DNA from: a virus
Length of the DNA stretch: 37,374 nt
Strand: one strand, 5' to 3'
IMG/VR virus record: IMGVR_UViG_3300027869_000164
Coordinates: 1 to 37,374 of that record
Made by a program: the position numbers and the translations under genes
The notes under the pieces: model-generated
The model's input: only the letters and a program-made list of their open reading frames with translations
Told to the model about the DNA's origin: nothing
Database searches by the model: none
Shown here: one piece after another, positions 24,169 to 30,133 of the stretch
Layout: each line of letters opens with the position of its first letter
How positions within the stretch are numbered: position 1 is the first letter of the stretch

Positions 24169-24650
24169 TCATCGCCGCGATCAGCTGGGCCGCCGTAGGT
24201 GTTGCCGCAGGCGTGGGCGGCCTCATCGTCGCCGCGGTCAGCTTCATCGTCAACGATCGACGCGAAGCACGCCGCGAGAAAGCCGAGAACGAGACCCACA
24301 TCGAGGAACGCCGAGACGTCGCGCGCGACGAAGCGCTCGCGCTCGTGAACGTGCGCGGCCAACAGATCGACGACCTCGAGCGGCAGCTCACCGCGCTCAA
24401 GACCCAGTACGCGAGCGAGCGCGACGCGCAGATGGCGACGATCGCCGGCCTGCAACGCACGATCGACCTCGTCCGCGAGCAGGCTTTCGAGACGCTCCAG
24501 GTCTACGCGCACGGCCAGCGCGCCCTGCTCGTCACGATCCTCGGAGATCTCGATCGCGACCCGCCGCTCGTCGATCGCGCCGTCACGCGGATCCAGGAGG
24601 CACTCAGCGACGCGAGGCCAAACTTCCCCGGCCACCCGGCGCCGGCGTGA
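24165..24650 (+). CDS. Membrane-anchored coiled-coil protein, lysis region
   Basis: This 161-residue protein has one N-terminal membrane segment (about 2-28, IIAAISWAAVGVAAGVGGLI). A long charged coiled coil follows, roughly 30-110 (EARREKAENETHIEERRD, QIDDLERQLTALKTQYASER), then a short Pro/Ala tail. It sits directly before the endolysin, so a holin, antiholin or envelope-spanning lysis helper is plausible. I do not recognise a named family. Its stop is followed by start-associated motif copy 7. Confidence 0.6.
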   Translation: MIIAAISWAAVGVAAGVGGLIVAAVSFIVNDRREARREKAENETHIEERRDVARDEALALVNVRGQQIDDLERQLTALKTQYASERDAQMATIAGLQRTIDLVREQAFETLQVYAHGQRALLVTILGDLDRDPPLVDRAVTRIQEALSDARPNFPGHPAPA

Positions 24651-24652
24651 GC

Positions 24653-24661
24653 CGATAGACG
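24653..24661 (+). promoter_or_regulatory. Start-associated motif, copy 7
   Basis: CGATAGACG ends 5 nt before the endolysin ATG at 24667, directly after the previous stop. Confidence 0.6.
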
Positions 24662-24666
24662 CGGCC

Positions 24667-25788
24667 ATGACCCGCTCCCTCGCATTCGCGCGGCGCTACT
24701 GGAAGCACATCGCCGCAGCTCACGTCGCCGTTATCATCCTCCTCGCCGTCCTCTTCTTCCTCGGCGTCTTCGCCGGCGCCGCGGCGTACAAGACGATCTT
24801 CGGCGTCAAGCTCTCCCCGAAGGGCGTCCAGATCTACAACCAGCTGGCCGAGACCGACGGCTACGAAGGCCACATGGGCGGAGGCCGCAAGACCGACGTC
24901 GTCCATCTATCCCCGGCCGAGACGGCCAAGCTCGAAGCGTCAGCCGCGAAGGCCGCGAACCAGCTGCACCCGAACGTCCAGGCGACGCCCCAGCCGAAGC
25001 TGCTCGTGCAGCCGCTCAAGATCAACTTCTCGACCCGGCCCGCCGACGCGAAGTACGAGCTGCTCGTCGCGCACGACACCGAGTCGCCGAACGCGCCCGG
25101 CATCGCCGACCTCGAAGCGATCCGCGCGTGGTTCTCGAACCCGAACGCGCAAGCGTCCGCGAACTACGTCGACGACGCCACCGGCAACGTCCTCGAGATG
25201 GTCAACCCCGTCACCTACATGGCCTGGCACGTCGCGTATTTCAACCCGTGGGCGATCGGCGTCGAACAGGTCGGCTACGCCTCGCAGACGAAGTGGCCGC
25301 TCCTGCAGGTCGAAGCGACCGCGCGGATCTTCGCGCACTGGGCGACCCTGTACGGGATCCCGATCCGGCACGGCAAGGTCAACGGCTGCACGATCGTCAA
25401 GCCAGGCATCGTCTTCCACGCCGACCTCGGCCTCTGCGGCGGCGGCCACCACGATCCCGGCCCGCACTACCCGCTCGGACTCCTCATCCGGCTCACCCGC
25501 CTCTACGCGCACGCCGGCCAGCACCAGCACCATCACCACCACCACCACCGCAGGCATCACAAGCCCGCGGTGAAGGTCACTGTCCCGGCCGTGACGCTCC
25601 AGACCGGCGATCACGGCCGCGCCGTTCGCGTTCTGCAGAAGGCGCTCGACCAGCACGGAGCCCATCTGAAGATCGACGGCGACTTCGGCCACGCGACGTT
25701 CGTCGCGGTCGAGCACTTCCAGAAGGCTCACCACCTCGCCGTCGACGGCATCGTCGGCGCCGCTACGCGGAGGTCCCTGAACACGTGA
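24667..25788 (+). CDS. Endolysin: anchored N-acetylmuramoyl-L-alanine amidase
   Basis: This is a 373-residue enzyme that would cut the amide bond between MurNAc and the stem peptide. A membrane anchor occupies residues 14-42 (HVAVIILLAVLFFLGVFAG). The Amidase_2-type domain (about 128-280) shows zinc-ligand candidates His136 (LVAHDTES) and the pair region FHADLG / GGHHDPGPHYP (251-269). A His-rich linker (HQHHHHHHHRRHH, 286-298) leads to a peptidoglycan-binding domain at 308-372 (LQTGDHGRAVRVLQKAL, IDGDFG, AVEHFQKAHHLAVDGIVG). An N-terminal Ala/Gly-rich anchor is unusual and may work as a signal-arrest-release segment that exports the enzyme without holin. Confidence 0.88.
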   Translation: MTRSLAFARRYWKHIAAAHVAVIILLAVLFFLGVFAGAAAYKTIFGVKLSPKGVQIYNQLAETDGYEGHMGGGRKTDVVHLSPAETAKLEASAAKAANQLHPNVQATPQPKLLVQPLKINFSTRPADAKYELLVAHDTESPNAPGIADLEAIRAWFSNPNAQASANYVDDATGNVLEMVNPVTYMAWHVAYFNPWAIGVEQVGYASQTKWPLLQVEATARIFAHWATLYGIPIRHGKVNGCTIVKPGIVFHADLGLCGGGHHDPGPHYPLGLLIRLTRLYAHAGQHQHHHHHHHRRHHKPAVKVTVPAVTLQTGDHGRAVRVLQKALDQHGAHLKIDGDFGHATFVAVEHFQKAHHLAVDGIVGAATRRSLNT

Positions 25789-26078
25789 ACACCATCAAGA
25801 ACGGCATCAAGCGCCTCGCCGCGGTCGTCAACAAGCCGCGCGTCATGCACTACGCCGACATCTTCATCGCCGGCACCGTCACCGCGCTCTACTGGAACCG
25901 CGACCAGCTGCTGAACGCGCACGGCCTGAACATCGTCGGCTCGATCGCGTTCGGCGCGTGCGTCGCCGGCGGCAAGGCCGTCGTCGAAGCATTCCGCAAG
26001 GACTTCACGCCGCCGAGCTCGCCGCCGAGCTCGACGCCCGCCGACACGACGCCCCAGCAGGACACGCCCGCTTCGTGA
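25785..26078 (+). CDS. Holin candidate
   Basis: This 97-residue protein has two likely membrane segments, about 25-42 (ADIFIAGTVTALYW) and 48-65 (GLNIVGSIAFGACVAGG). The Lys/Arg-rich N-terminus and hydrophilic Pro/Ser/Thr-rich tail fit a class II-type holin. It begins on GTG overlapping the endolysin stop and ends overlapping the next GTG. Holins have little sequence conservation, so the call rests on topology and position. Confidence 0.65.
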   Translation: MNTIKNGIKRLAAVVNKPRVMHYADIFIAGTVTALYWNRDQLLNAHGLNIVGSIAFGACVAGGKAVVEAFRKDFTPPSSPPSSTPADTTPQQDTPAS

Positions 26079-26599
26079 CGCCCTCGCTCTGGAACGAGCT
26101 CCGCGCCCTGATGCCGGCACCGCTGCCGGCCAAGTTCCCGAGCGACACCGTCGTCCTCTTCCCACCGCGCGACAACGCCGCCGGCGCCCTGCAGCTGCTC
26201 GCCGCGAACAGCGCGATCGCGGTCAACGGCTCGATGTTCACGTACACCGACAAGGCCCTCCACGCGATCCTCAAGACCAAAGCCGCGGCCGCCGGCTACG
26301 ACCTCCAGCTCGTCCTCGACGAGACCCAGGCCAAGACCGTGCCGGCAATGGCAGCCCTCGTAGCCGACTGGGCAGCCGACCCGCGCATCCTCATCGGCAA
26401 CAGCGAACACGGCGCCTACATCCACCGCAAAATCTGGGTCTTCGACCACGAGTACGTCGTCGACGGCTCCACGAACACCACCCACTCCGGCGAAGCGCTC
26501 GAGGACAACTCCCTCACGATCGTCCGGAACGCGCCACTCGCCGCCTACTACGAGACCGCGCTCAACGCCAACGCCCAACGCCTCAAGCCAGCCGCATGA
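26075..26599 (+). CDS. Half-size phospholipase-D/Nuc family protein
   Basis: This 174-residue protein has a single HKD motif. His117-x-Lys119-x4-Asp124 occurs in IHRKIWVFD, followed by GSTN at 131-134 and EDNSLTIV at 143-150. Full phospholipase D enzymes carry two such motifs; proteins with one, like the nuclease Nuc, act as dimers. It could cut DNA or phospholipid. Its place between a holin candidate and the end of the late operon suggests lysis or host DNA breakdown. No signal peptide is visible, so it likely acts in the cytoplasm or is released at lysis. Confidence 0.78.
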   Translation: MTPSLWNELRALMPAPLPAKFPSDTVVLFPPRDNAAGALQLLAANSAIAVNGSMFTYTDKALHAILKTKAAAAGYDLQLVLDETQAKTVPAMAALVADWAADPRILIGNSEHGAYIHRKIWVFDHEYVVDGSTNTTHSGEALEDNSLTIVRNAPLAAYYETALNANAQRLKPAA

Positions 26600-26790
26600 A
26601 CGGAACGGCCGAACCGGTCGTCACCGAGCACGGCAAGGTCGAAGCCTGGCGACTCCACGTCCTAATCGAAGCCGGCTACCCACTCCCACTCGCCGAACGG
26701 CTCGCCGCCAGCGACGCCGACCTCCACGCCGCCTGCCAGCTCCTCAAGCGCGACTGCGCGCCCGAGACCGCCGCCGAGATCCTGCTCTGA
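26596..26790 (+). CDS. Small helical hypothetical protein
   Basis: This 64-residue protein contains VEAWRLHVLIEAGYPLPLAE and an Ala/Leu-rich helix (LHAACQLLKRDCAPETA). Similar small proteins occur in actinophages, but I know no function. It starts in an ATGA overlap with the Nuc-like gene and ends 6 bp from the stop of the convergent lipoprotein gene. It is the last gene of the late operon. Confidence 0.55.
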   Translation: MNGTAEPVVTEHGKVEAWRLHVLIEAGYPLPLAERLAASDADLHAACQLLKRDCAPETAAEILL

Positions 26791-26796
26791 GCGGCC

Positions 26797-27135
26797 TCAC
26801 CGTCGGGCGTCCTCGAGCCGCGTGAAACAGTCCTGACACGGCACGATCTCGACGTCGCTCTCGGCGCTGTTGATCTCCTTATCGAGCCACGTCTCTGAGA
26901 CCCCGTCGGCGCGAGCCTTCTCGATCGCTGAGACCACTTTCTGCGTCTCGTCGAACATGTCCGAGGTGGTGCCGTTCTCGACGGCGGACGCAAGATGCAC
27001 CTCGGCGGTCGTGACGAGCACCTGGTCCGAGTCTCGCACCATCTGCGCGTTGAACGAGTTCGAGCTGCCGCACGCCGACAGCGCGAGGCAGGCGAGCGTG
27101 GCGGCGATCGCCGCCGCGGATCTGCGCCGCCTCAT
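26797..27135 (-). CDS. Prophage-encoded lipoprotein
   Basis: This 112-residue protein has a classic lipoprotein signal: basic MRRRR, hydrophobic core (residues 6-18) and lipobox LSAC with Cys22. The mature part is hydrophilic and helical (DSDQVLVTTAEVHLAS, FDETQKVVSAIEKARADG) and ends with CQDC. The ATG at 27135 fits the signal peptide; an in-frame ATG at 27174 would add residues in front of it. Codon use on this strand is strongly G/C-ending, which supports a real gene. Its location beside the repressor region suggests expression in the lysogen, as for superinfection-exclusion lipoproteins of other phages. That role is inference. Confidence 0.72.
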   Translation of the reverse strand: MRRRRSAAAIAATLACLALSACGSSNSFNAQMVRDSDQVLVTTAEVHLASAVENGTTSDMFDETQKVVSAIEKARADGVSETWLDKEINSAESDVEIVPCQDCFTRLEDARR

Positions 27136-27167
27136 CACCGTGACTCGACGAATGTCCAAAACGGCCA

Positions 27168-27197
27168 GTGACATTTTCGGGGCCAGGGTCGTATCTT
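27168..27197 (+). promoter_or_regulatory. Promoter candidate, leaderless type
   Basis: GTGACA (27168-27173), an 18-bp spacer and TATCTT (27192-27197) are followed after 8 nt by GTG 27206. The -10 box reads TATCTTCCC, as in the promoter at 27670-27702, with the same 8-nt distance to the start codon. Confidence 0.5.
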
Positions 27198-27205
27198 CCC
27201 TGGGG

Positions 27206-27403
27206 GTGGCGCGCGGCGATCGGGACATCGGAGAGCTGCTCGAGGATCTGCTTTCCGTAATCCGGCCGGTCGTCACGTCCCTGTCCCTTCTCGAGGAGAC
27301 CGTCGCTGACGAACTCGAGTCGCTGCAGCCGCAGCGTCCTCGCCTGCGGCTCGTGCCGCCCGAGCCGCATCGCCCCGCCACGCGCGATCGGCCTCCGGAG
27401 TGA
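27206..27403 (+). CDS. Small helical protein from a leaderless promoter (tentative)
   Basis: This 65-residue ORF is helical and acidic (DIGELLEDLLSVIRPVVTS, LLEETVADELESLQ) with a Pro/Arg-rich tail. It overlaps the 3' part of the minus-strand regulator by 131 bp, so either could be false. In favour: a promoter whose -10 box is exactly 8 nt from the GTG, and mostly G/C-ending codons. The longer version of this frame (from 26870) covers the lipoprotein gene antisense and is not accepted. No family recognised. Confidence 0.4.
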   Translation: MARGDRDIGELLEDLLSVIRPVVTSLSLLEETVADELESLQPQRPRLRLVPPEPHRPATRDRPPE

Positions 27404-27620
27404 GCAGGCCGGCGGCGCTGAGCATCTCGAGGAGATACTCGGCCCGAGGCGCGTGCGCGCCGGCGAGCCACTTCCTGATCGTCCCGGCGTTCTCGCCGTA
27501 AGGGTCCATCCCGATCGCGCGTGCGAGCTTGGACGGCGAACCTCGACCTTCTAGCTCGAGCCTGCTCATCGCGAGCGCGATCACGCGCGCCGTGGGGCTG
27601 TCGGCGTTGTGCTCAGGCAA
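27273..27620 (-). CDS. HTH transcriptional regulator (immunity region, leftward)
   Basis: This 115-residue protein has a helix-turn-helix at about 28-55 (SPSKLARAIGMD, NAGTIRKWLAGAHAP). Further helices follow (EYLLEMLSAAGLLTPEADRA) and an Ala/Arg-rich C-terminus. It starts on TTG 27620 and faces away from the second regulator, with 90 bp between them. This divergent pair is the usual layout of a lysogeny switch. Which of the two is the main repressor cannot be read from sequence. A weaker start codon fits a low-level regulator. Its 3' end overlaps a possible plus-strand ORF. Confidence 0.7.
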   Translation of the reverse strand: MPEHNADSPTARVIALAMSRLELEGRGSPSKLARAIGMDPYGENAGTIRKWLAGAHAPRAEYLLEMLSAAGLLTPEADRAWRGDAARAARAAGEDAAAAATRVRQRRSPREGTGT

Positions 27621-27661
27621 GGCAACGTCACCGTAAGAGGTTCACGCGGGCAGCTCCACAC

Positions 27662-27675
27662 GGTCAGATTTGACC
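27662..27675. promoter_or_regulatory. Operator-like palindrome between divergent regulators
   Basis: GGTCA-GATT-TGACC is a perfect 14-bp inverted repeat. It covers the -35 box (TTGACC) of the rightward promoter, so a bound repressor would block that promoter. Confidence 0.6.
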
Positions 27676-27702
27676 TGCTACATCCGATGGGGTATTTATC
27701 TT
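27670..27702 (+). promoter_or_regulatory. Rightward early promoter, leaderless type
   Basis: TTGACC (27670-27675) is followed after 17 bp by TATTTA (27693-27698), overlapping TATCTT (27697-27702). The ATG of the rightward regulator lies 8 nt after TATCTT, leaving almost no leader. The stretch is A/T-rich against its surroundings. Confidence 0.65.
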
Positions 27703-27710
27703 CCCGCGCT

Positions 27711-28058
27711 ATGCAAGAAGCACCCGCCCTGAACCCCGCCCGGATCGAAAATGCTCGCCTCGCGGCGAACATGTCGCGAGCCGATCTCGCCTTCGCTGTC
27801 CGCGACGTGACGAACGGCCGGCTCAAGCCGACCGAACAGACGATCCGCCGCTGGAGCCAGGGACGCCACATCCCGCGCGAGGGCGCGATCGCCGCGATCG
27901 CCGTCGCCACCGGGCACGAGATCTCGTTCTTCTACGAGCAGGACGCCGGCGGCGACGACGAGGAGGAGGCCGAACTGCTCCGCGATCTCCAGCAGCTGCC
28001 GGGAGACCTTCGCCTTCGCGTCGAGCGCGCGCTCAAGCGCGCACGGAGCACCGCGTGA
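27711..28058 (+). CDS. XRE-type HTH regulator (immunity region, rightward)
   Basis: This 115-residue protein has an XRE-type helix-turn-helix at about 10-75: ARIENARLAANMSRADLAFA, TEQTIRRWSQGRHIP, then AAIAVATGHEISFFY. An acidic hinge (GGDDEEEAE) leads to a C-terminal helix (LPGDLRLRVERALKRA). The frame is open upstream to 27609, but the ATG at 27711 lies at the expected transcription start, so a leaderless message is likely. It heads the rightward early operon, which suggests a Cro-like or repressor role. Confidence 0.75.
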   Translation: MQEAPALNPARIENARLAANMSRADLAFAVRDVTNGRLKPTEQTIRRWSQGRHIPREGAIAAIAVATGHEISFFYEQDAGGDDEEEAELLRDLQQLPGDLRLRVERALKRARSTA

Positions 28059-28222
28059 CCGTCGTCGATCTGAAGCTCGCGATCGTCGCTCTCATCGCGA
28101 CCGCGGCAGCGATCGCGCTCGTCGCTGTCCTCGTCGGGCATCTGCGCTGGTGCGCCGCGGAACGACGTCGTCGCCGGCGCCGGGCACGCCGCGCCGCAAT
28201 CTCCTACCTGCGCCGGGCCTGA
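28055..28222 (+). CDS. Small single-pass membrane protein
   Basis: This 55-residue protein has one membrane segment at about 5-30 (LKLAIVALIATAAAIALVAV). An Arg-rich cytoplasmic tail follows (ERRRRRRRARRAA). The GTG start overlaps the regulator stop and its stop overlaps the next ATG, giving good operon support. It is too small for family assignment. Small early membrane proteins like this may affect superinfection or host membrane state; that is a guess. Confidence 0.5.
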   Translation: MTVVDLKLAIVALIATAAAIALVAVLVGHLRWCAAERRRRRRRARRAAISYLRRA

Positions 28223-28929
28223 TGAGTTCCGCGGCAGAGCGCGCCGGCGAAGCCGGGATGGAGCAGGCCCTGCACGCGGAGCGCGTCGCTGAGTGGCGGC
28301 GGCGTGCCGACCGCTGGCTCGACGAGCTGCCGCAGGGCAAGTTGTTCACCTCCGACGATCTCGTGGAAGCGATCGGGAAGCCCGACCCCGATGGGCCGCG
28401 AAATAACGCGATCGGTGGGTGGATCAAGAACCAGGTGAAGCTCGGGCGCACGGAGTCCTCCGGGCGGTTCGCCAGGAGTACGCGTGTCGAGGGGCACAGC
28501 AATCGGATCGAGATCTGGCGGGTCAAGGATCAACGGGTTGGAGGCGGCGCCGGCCGCGCCTCGACGCCGCAGCGGGAGCGCGCCGACGTCGCCTCGAACC
28601 CGAAGGGTCCGCGCCAGCTCGCGAAGTCGGACTTCGCTCTGGCGTCCGAGGGCATGGCTGGAGGAGGCGTCGACAACCGATTGGGGCCGGACGGCGGCGC
28701 CTCCTCGAACCATGCTTCGGCGGCCGGCGAGTACAACGGAGCGCCATCCCTCAAGCGCGCCGACCTCGACCAGGCCGCCGAGGACTTCTACGAGTCGGAG
28801 CGCCAGCAGACGCTCGACGACTTCGCACCTACCGCGGGCGACGCCCCGGGCTTCGAGACCGGCGGCGAGCAGCTCGGGCTCCTCGCGCCCGTCCCGGCGC
28901 CGAGGGGCGCCTACACGGAGGCGGCCTGA
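28222..28929 (+). CDS. Early-region winged-helix DNA-binding protein
   Basis: This 235-residue protein has a folded N-terminal domain, about 22-103. It includes WLDELPQGKLFTSDDLVEAI, NNAIGGWIKNQVKLGRTESS and NRIEIWRV. The pattern fits a winged-helix module of phage early proteins, where a helix pair is followed by a beta wing. The rest is low-complexity, with an acidic C-terminal segment (ADLDQAAEDFYESERQQTLD). The ATG at 28222 overlaps the upstream stop. A role in replication or early gene control is inferred from position before the initiator. Confidence 0.6.
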   Translation: MSSAAERAGEAGMEQALHAERVAEWRRRADRWLDELPQGKLFTSDDLVEAIGKPDPDGPRNNAIGGWIKNQVKLGRTESSGRFARSTRVEGHSNRIEIWRVKDQRVGGGAGRASTPQRERADVASNPKGPRQLAKSDFALASEGMAGGGVDNRLGPDGGASSNHASAAGEYNGAPSLKRADLDQAAEDFYESERQQTLDDFAPTAGDAPGFETGGEQLGLLAPVPAPRGAYTEAA

Positions 28930-29040
28930 GCCGTGGATGTCTCGTCGGTCGTCGCGAGGCTACGGCCTCACGTCAGTGACGAACGCTCTCGCCTCGTCGA
29001 CGGCGACGAACAGGCGCGGCTCGTTGCGCGGCTGCTTGAG
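28930..29040 (+). other. Region between convergent genes, possible gene remnant
   Basis: A GTG at 28933 opens a frame that reads like protein for about 45 codons (SSVVARLRPHVSDERSRL, EQARLVARLLELARDRDA). It then runs antisense through Ku. It could be the 5' stub of a gene interrupted by arrival of the Ku gene, or chance. No terminator is evident. Confidence 0.3.
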
Positions 29041-29880
29041 CTAGCCCGCGACCGGGACGCGCGCGCGCGCCTTATGTCGCCGCGGGGCCTGCTTGACGCT
29101 GCGACGGAGGGCACCCTCGAGGTCAGCGATCGGTCGGGCGGCCCGCTCGTCCTTCTTCACGGTCGGCCGGATGAACGGCTCGCCGGCGAGGAGCCGCTCG
29201 CGCAGCTCGAGCAGGCGCGGCTGCTCGAGGCCGACGAGATCCTTCTCGGGCACGAGGCGCCGAGTGTGCCGATGGACGAGCTCGCGGGCGAGCTCGAGGA
29301 GCTCGTCGCTGACCGGGCGCGTCTTGACGCCGAGCCGGTCGGCGAGATCGGCCGGCTTGGCTTCGGCGAGATCCTCGTGGAAGTAGAGGACTGCGAGGTC
29401 GAGGAGTCCGTCGCGGCTTTCGATCGCTGCGACCTTGTCGCCGCGCCAGTTGAATCGGACGATCGCGGCGACGTCGAGGTCGGCGATCGCCGAGCGGAGA
29501 AGGACGTAGGCGTCGAGGCCGACCGGGCTCGAGGGGAGCAGGTGGTAGTGCTTCTTGACGAGGCGCGGGTCGATCGACGCCGACGGCGTGAAGCAGCCGA
29601 TCGGGATGCGGCGAGAGTCCGGCTCCTTGATGGCGCTGAGGTCGTCCGGGAGGGGCGCCTGAAAGCTGCCGCCCGGGGCGATCTCGAACGCGAGCGCGAT
29701 CTCTTCCGGCTCGAGCAGATCCTCGTCGACCTCGCAGTACGGCAGCATCCGGATCGGGCTCCCGCACGCAGCGTGGATCTGCCGCAGCCCCGTCTCGGGG
29801 TCACGGACAGCGGTCGCGAGACCGACCGGGACGACGAGCTCGCCGAGCTCGAGCGTTCCCTTCCACAGCAGCTTCTCCAC
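29041..29880 (-). CDS. ku: Ku DNA end-binding protein
   Basis: This 279-residue protein matches bacterial and phage Ku. The opening LLWKGTLELGELVVPVGLAT corresponds to the usual WKGxxxFGLVxxPV start. RQIHAACGSPIRM, DLLEPEEIALAFEI, then IDPRLVKKHYHLLPS, and AYVLLRSAIADLDVAAIVRF complete the Ku core (to about 170). A basic tail ends the protein. Ku threads onto double-strand ends and recruits ligase; mycobacteriophages Omega and Corndog use Ku to circularise genomes with host LigD. No ligase gene is present here. An ATG at 29922 extends the frame by 14 codons, but those codons are poorly G/C-biased, so GTG 29880 is preferred. It is the only minus-strand gene of the early block. Confidence 0.85.
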   Translation of the reverse strand: MEKLLWKGTLELGELVVPVGLATAVRDPETGLRQIHAACGSPIRMLPYCEVDEDLLEPEEIALAFEIAPGGSFQAPLPDDLSAIKEPDSRRIPIGCFTPSASIDPRLVKKHYHLLPSSPVGLDAYVLLRSAIADLDVAAIVRFNWRGDKVAAIESRDGLLDLAVLYFHEDLAEAKPADLADRLGVKTRPVSDELLELARELVHRHTRRLVPEKDLVGLEQPRLLELRERLLAGEPFIRPTVKKDERAARPIADLEGALRRSVKQAPRRHKARARVPVAG

Positions 29881-29920
29881 CGCGCGAAGAGTAGGCGTAC
29901 TTCTGGACGGAGCGAGATCC

Positions 29921-30133
29921 ATGCCTGAGCCTGATCGTCACGACGCCCTCGCGTCGAGGCTCGCGCCGGTCTTGCGCGCGATCGACCTCGCCGAGGCCCA
30001 CACCGGCTGCCGTTCGATCGTCGATGCCGTCGACTACGCGTGCGACCAGCTCGGGATCCCGCTCGACCGCGACCGCAGGGTCGTGCGTCGAGCCGTCATG
30101 CGTCGCTGGCTCAACAAGAAGCGGGTCGCGTAG
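29921..30133 (+). CDS. Small basic protein before initiator
   Basis: This 70-residue protein has helices SRLAPVLRAIDLAEAHTG and SIVDAVDYACDQLG and a basic end (VVRRAVMRRWLNKKR). Small regulators of replication look like this, but no family is recognised. GGAG at 29909-29912 is a fair ribosome site. The 40-bp interval to Ku's preferred start would have to hold promoters for both. Its TAG overlaps the initiator GTG by one base. Confidence 0.55.
   Translation: MPEPDRHDALASRLAPVLRAIDLAEAHTGCRSIVDAVDYACDQLGIPLDRDRRVVRRAVMRRWLNKKRVA

Noticed and set aside
14799-24661. CGCC-GATA-GGCG hairpins as transcription terminators
   Set aside because: Stems are only 3-5 bp, have no U-run, and stand a fixed short distance before start codons.
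26870-27403. 177-codon plus-strand frame
   Set aside because: Its first half is antisense to the lipoprotein gene, whose signal peptide and codon use are convincing. Only the part from 27206 is kept, as tentative.
28933-29928. Long plus-strand frame through the Ku region
   Set aside because: The minus strand clearly encodes Ku. The plus frame beyond about 29040 is its antisense shadow.
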